Assembly (NCBI GenBank): GCA_002687715.1 | Contig: NZBC01000100.1 | Location: 1 to 57,012 of the forward strand | Source: Planctomycetota bacterium | GTDB taxonomy: Bacteria; Planctomycetota; GCA-002687715 | DNA length: 57,012 nucleotides | Direction: 5' to 3' | Part shown: positions 38,508 through 45,979 of the stretch, one piece after another | Numbering within the stretch: position 1 is the first letter of the stretch | Layout: the number at the start of each line of letters is the position of its first letter | Program-made: the position numbers and the translations under genes | Notes under the pieces: generated by a model | The model's input: only the letters and a program-made list of their open reading frames with translations | Told to the model about the DNA's origin: nothing | Database searches by the model: none

Positions 38508-40097
38508 CTATTTCTTCTTCGCCGGCACTCGCACCGTCAGCGAACCGGCCATGCGTCCGTCGTCGTCGCGTTTCAGCGTGACGATGGGGAAGTTGCGTTC
38601 GGGGGCGCTCTTCCGGGTCCGGTCATCCAGGTTGGGATCGGAGTCGAAGAAGCACTCGCTCGCCAGCTCCGGATGCCCGTCGGCCCAGACGTGATAGTGG
38701 ACGTGCCGCGGTATGGACGAGTTGGGATAGCGCTCGGGCATGATCGTGTCGAGCTCGAAGCGACCTTCGGCGTTGGTTCGGAGGTAGCCCCAGAGCCGGG
38801 GGTTGCCGGCCCCTCCGCCCGCGTCCATTCCGGGGCGGTACTCGCCGCTGGCATCGGTGTGGAAGAGCTGCACGAGGGCGCCGGGCAGTGGCTTCGACGT
38901 GTCCATGTCCACGACCTGTCCGCGCAGTCGAATCCGCCGTCCCCGTTCCTGGCGATCGACGAGGCGGATGCGGTGGGTGGACACGTGTTCCCTGACCAGT
39001 TTGAACAACTCGGTCCGGCGGTCGGGGTCTTCTCGCAGGGGCCGCAACGACGGATCGGTGAGGATCGTCTCCGGAGCGTAGCCGTCGGAGAACGCGGCCC
39101 CGATCTCCTTCACCGCGGCGTTGAACCGTCCGTGCTTCACGTTGCTCACGGCTTGGCGGTACGCGGCGACTCCCGGGCTCTTGCGGGGGCGAGTGAGGTA
39201 CGCGCCGTACGTGCGCAGCTCACGTTCGATGACCTTGCGGTCGTTCGATGACATGTGTTGCCGCGTGGCGTCGACCATCGCCATGAAGTGGTCGATCTCG
39301 TGGGGTTGAGCCGGACACCCGCAGTTGCCCTTGGGGCCGTCCGAAGTAATGCGGGGCTTGCCGGCACCATCCAGGATCGCGATCCATGGGATGCCGCCAC
39401 GCTTGCCCTTGCGCAGCTCGGTCGCGAGCTCGGCGCCGCCGGTCATGCGATCGGTATCGATGACGACGGTGACGTAGTCCTTGCCGAAACGATGAGCGAC
39501 GTCCTGATGCTCGAGGAACTCCCCGAACCGATGACACCAGCCTCACCAGGGGGCGCTGAGATACAGGAGGACGTGGCGCTTGCTCGCCGTGGCGGAGGCC
39601 AGGCCCTCGGCGAGCACCTTGCGTGCATCGAGAGGAGCGCAGGCGTGAGCTTCGAGGAACGTGCGGACGCTCTTCACCACGATGCCCGCGGATCCGAGCA
39701 TCTCGCCTGCGTTGAGAGTCCCGACCACCTTGTCGTCGGTGTCGAGGGCTGCCAGCACGGGGAGCGCCTGGTCTTCGAGCTTCAGCTGCGTGCGGAGCGC
39801 TTTCGCCGCGATGGAGGCGGCAGGCAGGGCGGCCAGCTGGTATTCGTACTTCAGGAGCTTGCCGAGCGAACGGTAGTTGCCGAGCGCCTTCACGAGCCCG
39901 TCATCGACGACGGTGTTACCTCCCGTGATCAGCAAGAGCACCCGTTGGTTCTCCGAGCGGGCTTTTGCCCGGGCTTGCGCAAGCGCGTCGTGACTCTTCT
40001 CCTGCGCCGCGCCGGTCGATACGAGCACGAAGGTCGTGGCCAGCAGGAGAAAAGTGAGCGGGGACGGGCTCGATAGCCATAATCTCAGGCGCTTCAT
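38508..40097 (-). CDS. Probable selenoprotein: tandem thioredoxin domains fused to an intradiol dioxygenase-like domain
   Basis: A 529-codon gene read through one in-frame TGA at codon 185 (39543-39545). ATG at 40097 has GGAG ahead; residues 1-32 are a signal peptide. Residues 35-150 are a degenerate thioredoxin fold without CxxC (LLLITGGNTVVDDGL). The second thioredoxin fold reads VLLYLSAPW-U-GWCHRFGEFL with cis-Pro in GGIPWIAILD, so the TGA replaces the first redox Cys. From about 388 lies an intradiol ring-cleavage dioxygenase-like beta sandwich (RIRLRGQVVDMD) keeping iron ligands Tyr420, Tyr457, His465 and His467. Only six nt separate it from the convergent phosphatase gene. A nonsense mutation is the alternative, but codon position and the downstream hairpin favour selenocysteine. 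Confidence 0.75.
39509..39528 (-). promoter_or_regulatory. Candidate bacterial SECIS hairpin
   Basis: On the minus strand, GUUCGGGG, loop AGUU, CCUCGAGC: eight pairs including two G-U wobbles. The apical loop starts 23 nt after the TGA and has G as its second base. The published bacterial SECIS model asks for a loop 16-37 nt from the UGA with a G in its first two positions, so it fits. Confidence 0.6.
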
Positions 40098-40182
40098 GTC
40101 GGGAACTCCAACTTCGTTCGCGAGGTCTGGTTCAATATGCCCGATCATAGCCCCGACGACTCCAGAACATCAGGTACCGACC

Positions 40183-41136
40183 ATGATCCATGAAAGCATC
40201 CTCGAGACCATCGGGAACACGCCGGTGATTCGTTTGAACCGTGTGGCTCCGGACCACGTGGACATGTTCGTCAAGATGGAAGCGTTCAACCCCGCGGGTT
40301 CGGTCAAAGATCGGCTCGCGTACGCGATGGTGACGGACGCGGAGCGCACGCAGAAGCTCGCGCCCGGGCAAACCGTGGTGGAGGCGACGTCCGGGAACAC
40401 CGGCATCGCGCTCGCCATGGTGTGCGCGGCCAAGGGTTACCCGTTCGTGGCCACAATGGCCGAGTCGTTCTCGGTCGAGCGGCGCAAGATCATGCGCGCG
40501 TTCGGCGCGCGGGTGATCCTCACCCCCGCCGCCGAACGGGGGACGGGTATGGTCCACAAGGCGGAGCAACTTGCGGAGCAACACGGGTGGTTCCTGGCCC
40601 GGCAGTTCGAGAATCCCGCCAACCCGGCCTACCACCGCAACACCACCGGTCCTGAGATCCTGCGCGCCTTCGCCAACCGTCGACTCGACTACTGGGTTAC
40701 GGGCTGGGGAACCGGCGGGACTCTCACCGGAGCCGGCCAGGTCATCAAGCAGGCGCGTCCGGACCTGCAGATCATCACCGCCGAACCGGCCGCCGCGGCG
40801 ATGCTCGGCGGACACGAATGGCAGTCCCACAAGATCCAGGGCTGGACCCCCGATTTCGTCCCCGACGTCCTCGATCCGGCCATCGTGGACAGCCTCGTTT
40901 CCGTCACCGACGACCAGGCCAAGGCCGTGGCCCGCCGCCTCGCCCAGGAGGAGGGGTTGTTCGTCGGCATCTCTGCCGGAGCCACCGTGGCCGCGGCGCT
41001 CGACGTCGCGAAGGATGCCGAGCCGGGCGCCACGGTGCTCGCGATGGCTCCGGATACCGGCGAGCGCTACCTCGGCAGCTTCCTCTTCGACGACGTCGAA
41101 GAGGGGTCCGACGATGCCTGGCTCGAGAGCCTGTAG
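40183..41136 (+). CDS. cysK: Cysteine synthase (O-acetylserine sulfhydrylase)
   Basis: A 317-residue PLP enzyme that makes cysteine from O-acetylserine and sulfide in the cytoplasm. The start MIHESILETIGNTPVIRLNR is family-typical. Lys42 in NPAGSVKDR holds PLP; TSGNTG binds the substrate carboxylate; GWGTGGTLTGAG binds the PLP phosphate; GISAGAT lies near the C terminus. Length is normal for CysK. ATG at 40183 is chosen over the in-frame sequence upstream, which belongs to the divergent selenoprotein promoter and start. Divergent by 85 nt from that gene, followed by a sulfotransferase gene after 108 nt. Confidence 0.92.
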   Translation: MIHESILETIGNTPVIRLNRVAPDHVDMFVKMEAFNPAGSVKDRLAYAMVTDAERTQKLAPGQTVVEATSGNTGIALAMVCAAKGYPFVATMAESFSVERRKIMRAFGARVILTPAAERGTGMVHKAEQLAEQHGWFLARQFENPANPAYHRNTTGPEILRAFANRRLDYWVTGWGTGGTLTGAGQVIKQARPDLQIITAEPAAAAMLGGHEWQSHKIQGWTPDFVPDVLDPAIVDSLVSVTDDQAKAVARRLAQEEGLFVGISAGATVAAALDVAKDAEPGATVLAMAPDTGERYLGSFLFDDVEEGSDDAWLESL

Positions 41137-41229
41137 TCGTCGGGAGATTGGGATCGGGTGCGTCGGGACCGCCCGGATTCGTGACGGACAGATCCTCGCT
41201 CTCGCGGCGGTGTCGGCGGGAGCGGAGGC

Positions 41230-41235
41230 TATGAT
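41230..41235 (+). promoter_or_regulatory. Possible -10 box TATGAT, start nearly leaderless
   Basis: TATGAT ends nine nt before the sulfotransferase ATG at 41245, so transcription starting about seven nt after the box would leave almost no leader. Confidence 0.35.
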
Positions 41236-41244
41236 GTCCGTCAT

Positions 41245-41871
41245 ATGAGTCGTCCCGACGCTCCGATCATCGAGTTCCCCGAACACCGGGCAATCTACGT
41301 CGCGATCCAGAAGGTCGCGAGTTCGAGCCTGCTCAAGGTCGCCGCGCAGCTGCTGGGGCTGGACATGGGCAAGCGCGGCCCGCACGGCACCTTCCACGAC
41401 CACCCGTGGATTCAGAAGGACGCCCTCAGGGGCTACGAGGGACACTGGAAGTTCTCTTTCGTGCGGAACCCGTGGGACCGTCTGGTCTCCTGTCACGCGA
41501 GCAAGATCGAGGGCTCGTTTCACCATGGGTTCGAGCGGTTCCGGGCCTTGGCGCCGGGCATGCCGTTCGACGCGTTCGCCCGGGCGATCGTCGACATCCC
41601 GGACTCGGTGACGGACCCCCACCTCCGGTCGCAGTATTGCTTCATCACCGACGCCGACGGCGAACTCCTCGTCGACTTCGTGGGCCGGTTCGAACGGCTC
41701 GCCGAGGATTTTCGCCAGGTGTGCGACCGGATTGGGGCCGGCGACGTCGCATTGCCGCACGAGAAGAAGACCCGGCGCCGGGACTACCGCGGCTACTACT
41801 CGCCGGAGCTGATCGAGATCGTGGGCGAACGGTACGCGGCCGACATCGATCGCTTCGGCTACGCGTTCTGA
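41245..41871 (+). CDS. Sulfotransferase family protein
   Basis: A 208-residue protein of the carbohydrate sulfotransferase type, transferring sulfate from PAPS to a sugar hydroxyl. The 5'-phosphosulfate loop is AIQKVASSSLLK (Lys23) and the 3'-phosphate site FVRNPWDRLVSCHASK (about 72-87). The C-terminal RRRDYRGYYSPELIEIVGER and AADIDRFGYAF are typical of the group. No signal peptide or membrane segment, so it acts in the cytoplasm on nucleotide- or lipid-linked sugar, or on another small acceptor. A TATGAT box ends nine nt upstream. Neighbouring cysK also handles sulfur, but a functional link is not shown. Confidence 0.85.
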   Translation: MSRPDAPIIEFPEHRAIYVAIQKVASSSLLKVAAQLLGLDMGKRGPHGTFHDHPWIQKDALRGYEGHWKFSFVRNPWDRLVSCHASKIEGSFHHGFERFRALAPGMPFDAFARAIVDIPDSVTDPHLRSQYCFITDADGELLVDFVGRFERLAEDFRQVCDRIGAGDVALPHEKKTRRRDYRGYYSPELIEIVGERYAADIDRFGYAF

Positions 41872-41918
41872 GAGGCGGCGTGCGACAGAGCACCCGTGTC
41901 GTCGATGCCAGCTGAGGG

Positions 41919-41924
41919 TACGAT
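41919..41924 (+). promoter_or_regulatory. Possible -10 box TACGAT, leaderless start
   Basis: TACGAT ends seven nt before the ATG at 41932, placing the expected transcription start at or next to the start codon. Confidence 0.35.
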
Positions 41925-41931
41925 CCAGCGT

Positions 41932-42762
41932 ATGCGAACGCGCGCCCTGGTCGTTCTCCTCGTTGTCCTGGCCACCCCCACATCCACGTCAGCACAGGGT
42001 CGAAAGGCGACCAAGCCGAAGCCCTGGCCCGCGTTTGAGGGCGGCCTGACCGTCAAGACGCGCGACGCAGCATTCTTCACGACGCTCGCCGCCGTCGAGC
42101 TACAGAAGATGGTCGCCCGGATCGGCGAGCTGCGTCGGTTCTACGAAAGCCACTTCGGACAGAAGCTCAAGAAGGGCTGGCGAATCGTCGTCCTGAAGGA
42201 CCGGCCGCAGTTCACGAAATACCAGCGTGAAGTCACCAAGGGGCGAGCCGGTGTCCAGGGCCAATGCTTCGCCGAGCAGAAGGTCGTGACCGTCTGCGAC
42301 CACTCGCGCTACGGCTGGAACGCGACCCTGAGCCACGAGTACGCGCACGCTTACTACAAGTGCCTCGGACCGATCTGGTTGCGGGAGGGAATCGCGTCAC
42401 TGGTCGAGGTCGCAGTCGGAACGGGGCAGGGCAAGCAGAGGAAACTGAAGATCCCCGTCAACCCACCCCGGCTCCGCGGACTCCGCCTCTATCAGGGCCG
42501 CAAGCACTACCTCTCCATCAAGCACCTCATCCGCGGCGAGAAGGAGCCGGACGGGTACGGCTACTCCTACGAACACGGATGGAGCTTCCACTACTACCTC
42601 TTCAATAAGAACCCGAAACGCTACCGGGCGTTCCTCAAGACGGTCCGCAAGAGACGTGGCAAGGACCTCTCCGGCGAACTCGAGAAAGCGTTCGGACTCG
42701 ACGTCGACGGGCTGGACGCGGAATGGACGGCGTTCACCAAGAAGCTCGAGGCCCCTCGCTGA
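41932..42762 (+). CDS. Secreted HExxH metalloprotease-like protein (DUF1570-type)
   Basis: A 276-residue exported protein. ATG at 41932 starts a signal peptide (MRTRALVVLLVVLATPTSTSA); ATG at 41896 would bury it. Residues 55-110 contain a conserved-looking helix and RFYESHFGQ. The zinc site is LSHEYAHAYYKCLGPIW (HEYAH near 143) followed by LREGIASLVE, where the Glu of REGIA is the likely third ligand, giving a gluzincin arrangement. The C-terminal helices end LDAEWTAFTKKLE, typical of DUF1570/peptidase-MA-like planctomycete proteins. The substrate is unknown. The polynucleotide-kinase-like gene follows 83 nt later on the same strand. Confidence 0.82.
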   Translation: MRTRALVVLLVVLATPTSTSAQGRKATKPKPWPAFEGGLTVKTRDAAFFTTLAAVELQKMVARIGELRRFYESHFGQKLKKGWRIVVLKDRPQFTKYQREVTKGRAGVQGQCFAEQKVVTVCDHSRYGWNATLSHEYAHAYYKCLGPIWLREGIASLVEVAVGTGQGKQRKLKIPVNPPRLRGLRLYQGRKHYLSIKHLIRGEKEPDGYGYSYEHGWSFHYYLFNKNPKRYRAFLKTVRKRRGKDLSGELEKAFGLDVDGLDAEWTAFTKKLEAPR

Positions 42763-42845
42763 AGGCTGATGATGTACCCGATCGTCGACGCCGCCTCCTC
42801 TCTTGTCATGAAGACCTGGCGACCAGATACGGTCGCGTGAGACTC

Positions 42846-43295
42846 ATGGAGTGTGTCATCCTGATCGGAGCTCAAGCGTCCGGGAAGTCGACGTTCTTTC
42901 GCGCTCGTTTCTTTCGGACCCACGTCCGGATCAACCTCGACATGCTGCGAACCCGGCATCGGGAGGCGCGATTGCTCGAGTCCTGTTTGGAGATGCAGCA
43001 GCCGTTCGTTGTGGACAACACGAATCCGAGTCGCGAGGACCGGAGCCGTTACATCGCGCCTGCGCGGCTTGCCGGCTTCCGGGTGTCGGGCTACTACTTC
43101 CAGTCGCGTATCGATGATGTGCTCCGTCGCAACCTGGGGCGCCCAGAGGACGAGCGCATTCCCGAACCCGGCATTCGGGGAACCCACGCTCGTCTCGAGC
43201 GTCCCCGTATGGACGAGGGATTCGACTCCCTTCACTACGTGAGTCTCCTCGACCCAGACGGCTTTCGCGTAGACGAGTGGATCGATGAAGTTTGA
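42846..43295 (+). CDS. Polynucleotide-kinase-like P-loop NTPase
   Basis: A 149-residue P-loop protein of the AAA_33 / T4 polynucleotide kinase-like group. Walker A is GAQASGKST (8-16). NLDMLRTR is the switch around the phospho-acceptor site, VDNTNPSREDRSRYI carries the lid-side Asp and Arg residues, and the C-terminal LERPRMDEGFDSLHYV is seen in 5'-OH kinases of this group. The ATG at 42846 directly precedes the P-loop strand; GTG at 42837 is possible. It overlaps the Thg1-like gene by 11 nt. This suggests a kinase that phosphorylates the 5' end of RNA for repair (inference). No phosphatase or ligase domain is attached. Confidence 0.8.
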   Translation: MECVILIGAQASGKSTFFRARFFRTHVRINLDMLRTRHREARLLESCLEMQQPFVVDNTNPSREDRSRYIAPARLAGFRVSGYYFQSRIDDVLRRNLGRPEDERIPEPGIRGTHARLERPRMDEGFDSLHYVSLLDPDGFRVDEWIDEV

Positions 43296-44055
43296 CGAAC
43301 TCGATCTCCGCATGCGGGTCTACGAGACCGCACACGATCACTGTGTGCTGCCAGGGCTGTTCATAGCTGCCCGGATCGACGGACGCAATTTCACGCGACT
43401 CACGAAGGACGTGCACAAGTTCGAGGCGCCGTTCGACGAGCGGTTCCGCGACTACATGGTCGATACGACCGCGCACCTGATGAACTGCGGGTTTCGCATC
43501 GTCTACGGGTACACACAGAGCGACGAGATCTCGCTGGTCTTTCATCGTGACGACACGTCGTTCGGACGCAAACTGCGCAAGCTGAACTCTGTCCTCGCCG
43601 CCGAGGCCAGCGCGAAGTTCTCTCTCTGCCTGGGCGATCCCGCAGCCTTCGATTGTCGAATCTCCCAGCTTCCCGACCTCGAGGCGCTCGTCGACTACCT
43701 GCGCTGGCGGAATGAGGATGCCCATCGCAACGCCCTGAACGCCCACTGCTACTGGTGTCTGCGAGGAAGGGGTTACGGAGTCGGAGAGGCCACGGATCGT
43801 CTCAGCGGGCTTTCGGTCGCCGAGAAGAACGAGCTCCTGTTCCACGAGGTAGGCGTGAACTTCAATGACCTTCCGCTGTGGCAGCGGCGGGGCGTCGGTC
43901 TTTATTGGGCGACGGTCGAGAGGGCCGGCACCAACCCGCTCACGGGAGAGACCGCGACCGCGCTCCGGCGGCAGTTGACGCGAGAGCTGAACCTGCCGAT
44001 GCGGGACGAGTACAGTGCGTTCGTGCGCGAACTGCTCAAGGTCGCACACGCCTAG
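43285..44055 (+). CDS. Thg1-like 3'-5' RNA polymerase (tRNA-His guanylyltransferase family)
   Basis: A 256-residue protein of the Thg1/TLP family, which adds nucleotides to RNA 5' ends in the 3'-5' direction. RIDGRNFTRLTK has the metal-binding Asp32, and YGYTQSDEISLVF supplies Asp80 and Glu81, matching the three carboxylates of the palm active site. AFDCRIS, RWRNEDAHRNALNAHCYW and KNELLFHEVGVNFNDLP follow as in the family. Bacterial members usually repair truncated tRNA 5' ends and do not add G-1. It overlaps the kinase gene by 11 nt, and the two probably act in sequence. Confidence 0.88.
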   Translation: MKFDELDLRMRVYETAHDHCVLPGLFIAARIDGRNFTRLTKDVHKFEAPFDERFRDYMVDTTAHLMNCGFRIVYGYTQSDEISLVFHRDDTSFGRKLRKLNSVLAAEASAKFSLCLGDPAAFDCRISQLPDLEALVDYLRWRNEDAHRNALNAHCYWCLRGRGYGVGEATDRLSGLSVAEKNELLFHEVGVNFNDLPLWQRRGVGLYWATVERAGTNPLTGETATALRRQLTRELNLPMRDEYSAFVRELLKVAHA

Positions 44056-44244
44056 CCGCCACTTTCGGCTGGATTGTGGGCTCGTCTTCTTCTGCTCTGT
44101 TCATCTAACGGATTCGCGGGGCACGCTGCGGGGGCGGGGTCGATTCCCTTCGGCCAGCGGCGTCTCGCCCACCCCTCCCACGAGAGGGCCCACGGCCAGA
44201 AGGTGGGGGGCCGCATGCGATTATTTCAAGGATCGGAATGGTCT

Positions 44245-44293
44245 CCCGGGAGCGCGGACCTCCAGAGCGTGTGAAGCAATCCGCGCTCCCGGG
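44245..44293. repeat. Dispersed palindromic repeat, copy C (perfect hairpin form)
   Basis: CCCGGGAGCGCGGA, a 21-nt loop containing CAGAGCGTGTGAAGC, then TCCGCGCTCCCGGG: a perfect 14-bp inverted repeat. It lies in the 298-nt gap 44056-44353 after the Thg1-like gene, where it may also act as a terminator. No gene is seen in that gap. Confidence 0.75.
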
Positions 44294-44324
44294 CACGTGG
44301 AATCCTCGGGCGGCCCGCGCCGTT

Positions 44325-44345
44325 CTCCAGGTAGTCTGCCTGGAG
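44325..44345 (+). promoter_or_regulatory. Hairpin covering a Shine-Dalgarno region
   Basis: CTCCAGG, loop TAGTCTG, CCTGGAG. The 3' arm contains GGAG, the first part of the GGAGGAG ribosome-binding site for the ATG at 44354, so the stem could limit translation of the secreted protein. Confidence 0.4.
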
Positions 44346-44353
44346 GAGAATCG

Positions 44354-45121
44354 ATGTTCTGCACCATGCGCCTCTTGGCCCTGCTTCTGACGGCCGCCGG
44401 CTTCGCGTCGGCGCAGCAGCCCACGTTCACGGTCACTCCCGATACCGCGGGCCCCGGGATGGCTCGGGTCGTGCGGGTCACCGCGCCGAATGGGGCGACC
44501 GTGATCGTCGGGTTCCCGATGTGTCTGTTCACGTCGGTCCACGTGGGGGGACCGGGGGGAGCTGCGGTCGCGTCGAACAACTGTCCGACGCCCACTCCGA
44601 CGAGCGTGTCGCCGTGCGGCATCATCGACGCTCCATGGTCACCGCCGGCCGCGCTGGGACCGCGGACGTACTGGCTGCGGTGTGACTGGACGATCGGTGG
44701 AACGCCGGGGACGAGCTGGGTCGATTTCCGTATCGAGCAGCCAGGTGATCCGGTGCTGACGCAGCTCAACCAACCCGAGCTCGATTCGACGTGGCCGCTG
44801 GCCGTGTCGGCGCCCGCGCTCGCGGGCGCGGCCTACGTTGCGGCCGCGAGCTTCACGACCGACGTGGGAATCCCGTCGTCGTTCGGAGTGATCTCGGTGG
44901 ATCCGGATCCGCTTTTCTGGCTGTCGTTTCCGGCCCCGTTTCCGGGCCTCTTCCTGGGATTCCAGGGCGCCCTCGATGGCAATGGCGCGGCGAGTCTCGG
45001 TGTGGTCATCCCGTGCATCCCCGCGCTGGAATGCAACGGCATCCATGTGCAGGTCGTGATCGTGCCGGTGTCCGGACCCGTGCTGACCAATTGCCTCGAT
45101 GGGGTGATGCTCGCGACCTGA
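44354..45121 (+). CDS. Secreted protein with recurrent C-terminal module
   Basis: A 255-residue exported protein. ATG at 44354 has GGAGGAG eight nt ahead; a second ATG four codons on starts the same signal peptide (MRLLALLLTAAGFASAQQ). Residues 20-120 are a beta-rich domain with three to four cysteines (GFPMCLFTSV, NNCPTPTPTS, SPCGIIDAP, WLRCDW) likely forming disulfides. The C-terminal 110 residues (GVISVDPDPLFWLS, GFQGALDGNGAASLGVVI, NGIHVQVVIVPV) resemble the end of the PhoD fusion, especially the GTLDG-type segment. No enzymatic motif. Function unknown. Confidence 0.75.
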   Translation: MFCTMRLLALLLTAAGFASAQQPTFTVTPDTAGPGMARVVRVTAPNGATVIVGFPMCLFTSVHVGGPGGAAVASNNCPTPTPTSVSPCGIIDAPWSPPAALGPRTYWLRCDWTIGGTPGTSWVDFRIEQPGDPVLTQLNQPELDSTWPLAVSAPALAGAAYVAAASFTTDVGIPSSFGVISVDPDPLFWLSFPAPFPGLFLGFQGALDGNGAASLGVVIPCIPALECNGIHVQVVIVPVSGPVLTNCLDGVMLAT

Positions 45122-45158
45122 TCCGTAGACGACCGATGATGCGTTTCCTCCCAACCCG

Positions 45159-45344
45159 ATGGCCGACGACGTTGCGGTTCTGACGCGCGTCGAGCTCAGT
45201 GCGAAGCCGAAGGACCGCTACTTCGACGTCGAGGTGAACTGCGACGGCCACCTCTTCCAGGTCAAGGCGATTCGTGGCGGGTCCCTGGCGGTCTACGGGT
45301 TCACGACGAACCCATCCCTCATCGGGATCATCGAGATCAAGTAG
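45159..45344 (+). CDS. Small protein of unknown function
   Basis: A 61-residue frame with protein-like composition: alternating hydrophobic and charged residues (RVELSAKPKDRYFDVEVN, GHLFQVKAIRGGSLAVYGF) suggest a small all-beta protein. No signal peptide and no clear Shine-Dalgarno. It ends three nt before the stop of the convergent CPBP-type gene and starts 37 nt after the secreted protein. It could be a chance frame, but it differs from the Arg-rich composition of shadow frames in this DNA. Confidence 0.45.
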   Translation: MADDVAVLTRVELSAKPKDRYFDVEVNCDGHLFQVKAIRGGSLAVYGFTTNPSLIGIIEIK

Positions 45345-45347
45345 CGG

Positions 45348-45959
45348 TCATCCCGGGAAGATGGCCGTCCACGGGTCCCGCTCCAGGACCCAGTAGTACG
45401 TCAGTGCACCCAGCCACGCGTGGCACAGCGAGAGCGGCCACAGGTTTCGGGTGCGGAGGTAGATCGGCACCCAGAGCAGGCCGATCCCGGCGCAGATGCC
45501 ACTCAGGGGGAGGTCGGGGTAGTGGGCCGCTCCGAAGCCGAGGGCGCCCAGCATCACGACGGCCGCGCGAGGCGCACCCAGCAGGTCGAGGTTGCGGACG
45601 ACGAGGATCTGCAATACGAATTGCTGGACGAACGACCACACCGGGTAGAGCGCGAAGATGACGAGCGCCGTCACCGGCAGGCCCTGCCAACCGAACGCGA
45701 GACGCCACGTAGTCAGCGCAGCGATTCCCACCAGCAGCAGGCCGCCGCAGATCCGGGTCGCGGGGCCGAGTCCGCGCCGACCGAGTCCCCATTCGTTCCA
45801 TAATCCAGACTCCGCCCGCAGCCGGGTGGCGAGGTATCCACCCCAGACCACCACTGCGCCGAGCAGGAACGGTCCCTTCAAACCGAGGCCGGATTCGAAG
45901 ATCTGGAAGAGGACGGCCGTGACCGCGATCGCGCACAGCTCCAGCTTGGGGCGTCGCAT
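45348..45959 (-). CDS. CPBP/Abi-type membrane protein with altered catalytic motif
   Basis: A 203-residue polytopic membrane protein of the CPBP (CAAX protease/Abi) family. About six hydrophobic segments are visible. The family motifs are EExxxR, FxxxH and HxxxN/H. Here the first reads QQFVLQILVVR (Gln122-Gln123 replace the two Glu), the second is GFGAAH (His146), and the third is CHAWLGALTYYW. The missing general-base Glu argues against ordinary protease activity. ATG at 45959 with GGAG upstream is used; longer frames run into the patatin-like gene. It follows that gene by 20 nt and is probably in its operon. Confidence 0.8.
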   Translation of the reverse strand: MRRPKLELCAIAVTAVLFQIFESGLGLKGPFLLGAVVVWGGYLATRLRAESGLWNEWGLGRRGLGPATRICGGLLLVGIAALTTWRLAFGWQGLPVTALVIFALYPVWSFVQQFVLQILVVRNLDLLGAPRAAVVMLGALGFGAAHYPDLPLSGICAGIGLLWVPIYLRTRNLWPLSLCHAWLGALTYYWVLERDPWTAIFPG

Positions 45960-45979
45960 GCAGTTCAGTCTCCAGCGGG

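Noticed and set aside
39446..39545. Frameshift or two separate genes at the thioredoxin/dioxygenase locus
   Set aside because: Both halves are in the same reading frame with no missing or extra base; only the TGA separates them, and the protein between TGA and the next ATG is needed to complete the thioredoxin fold.
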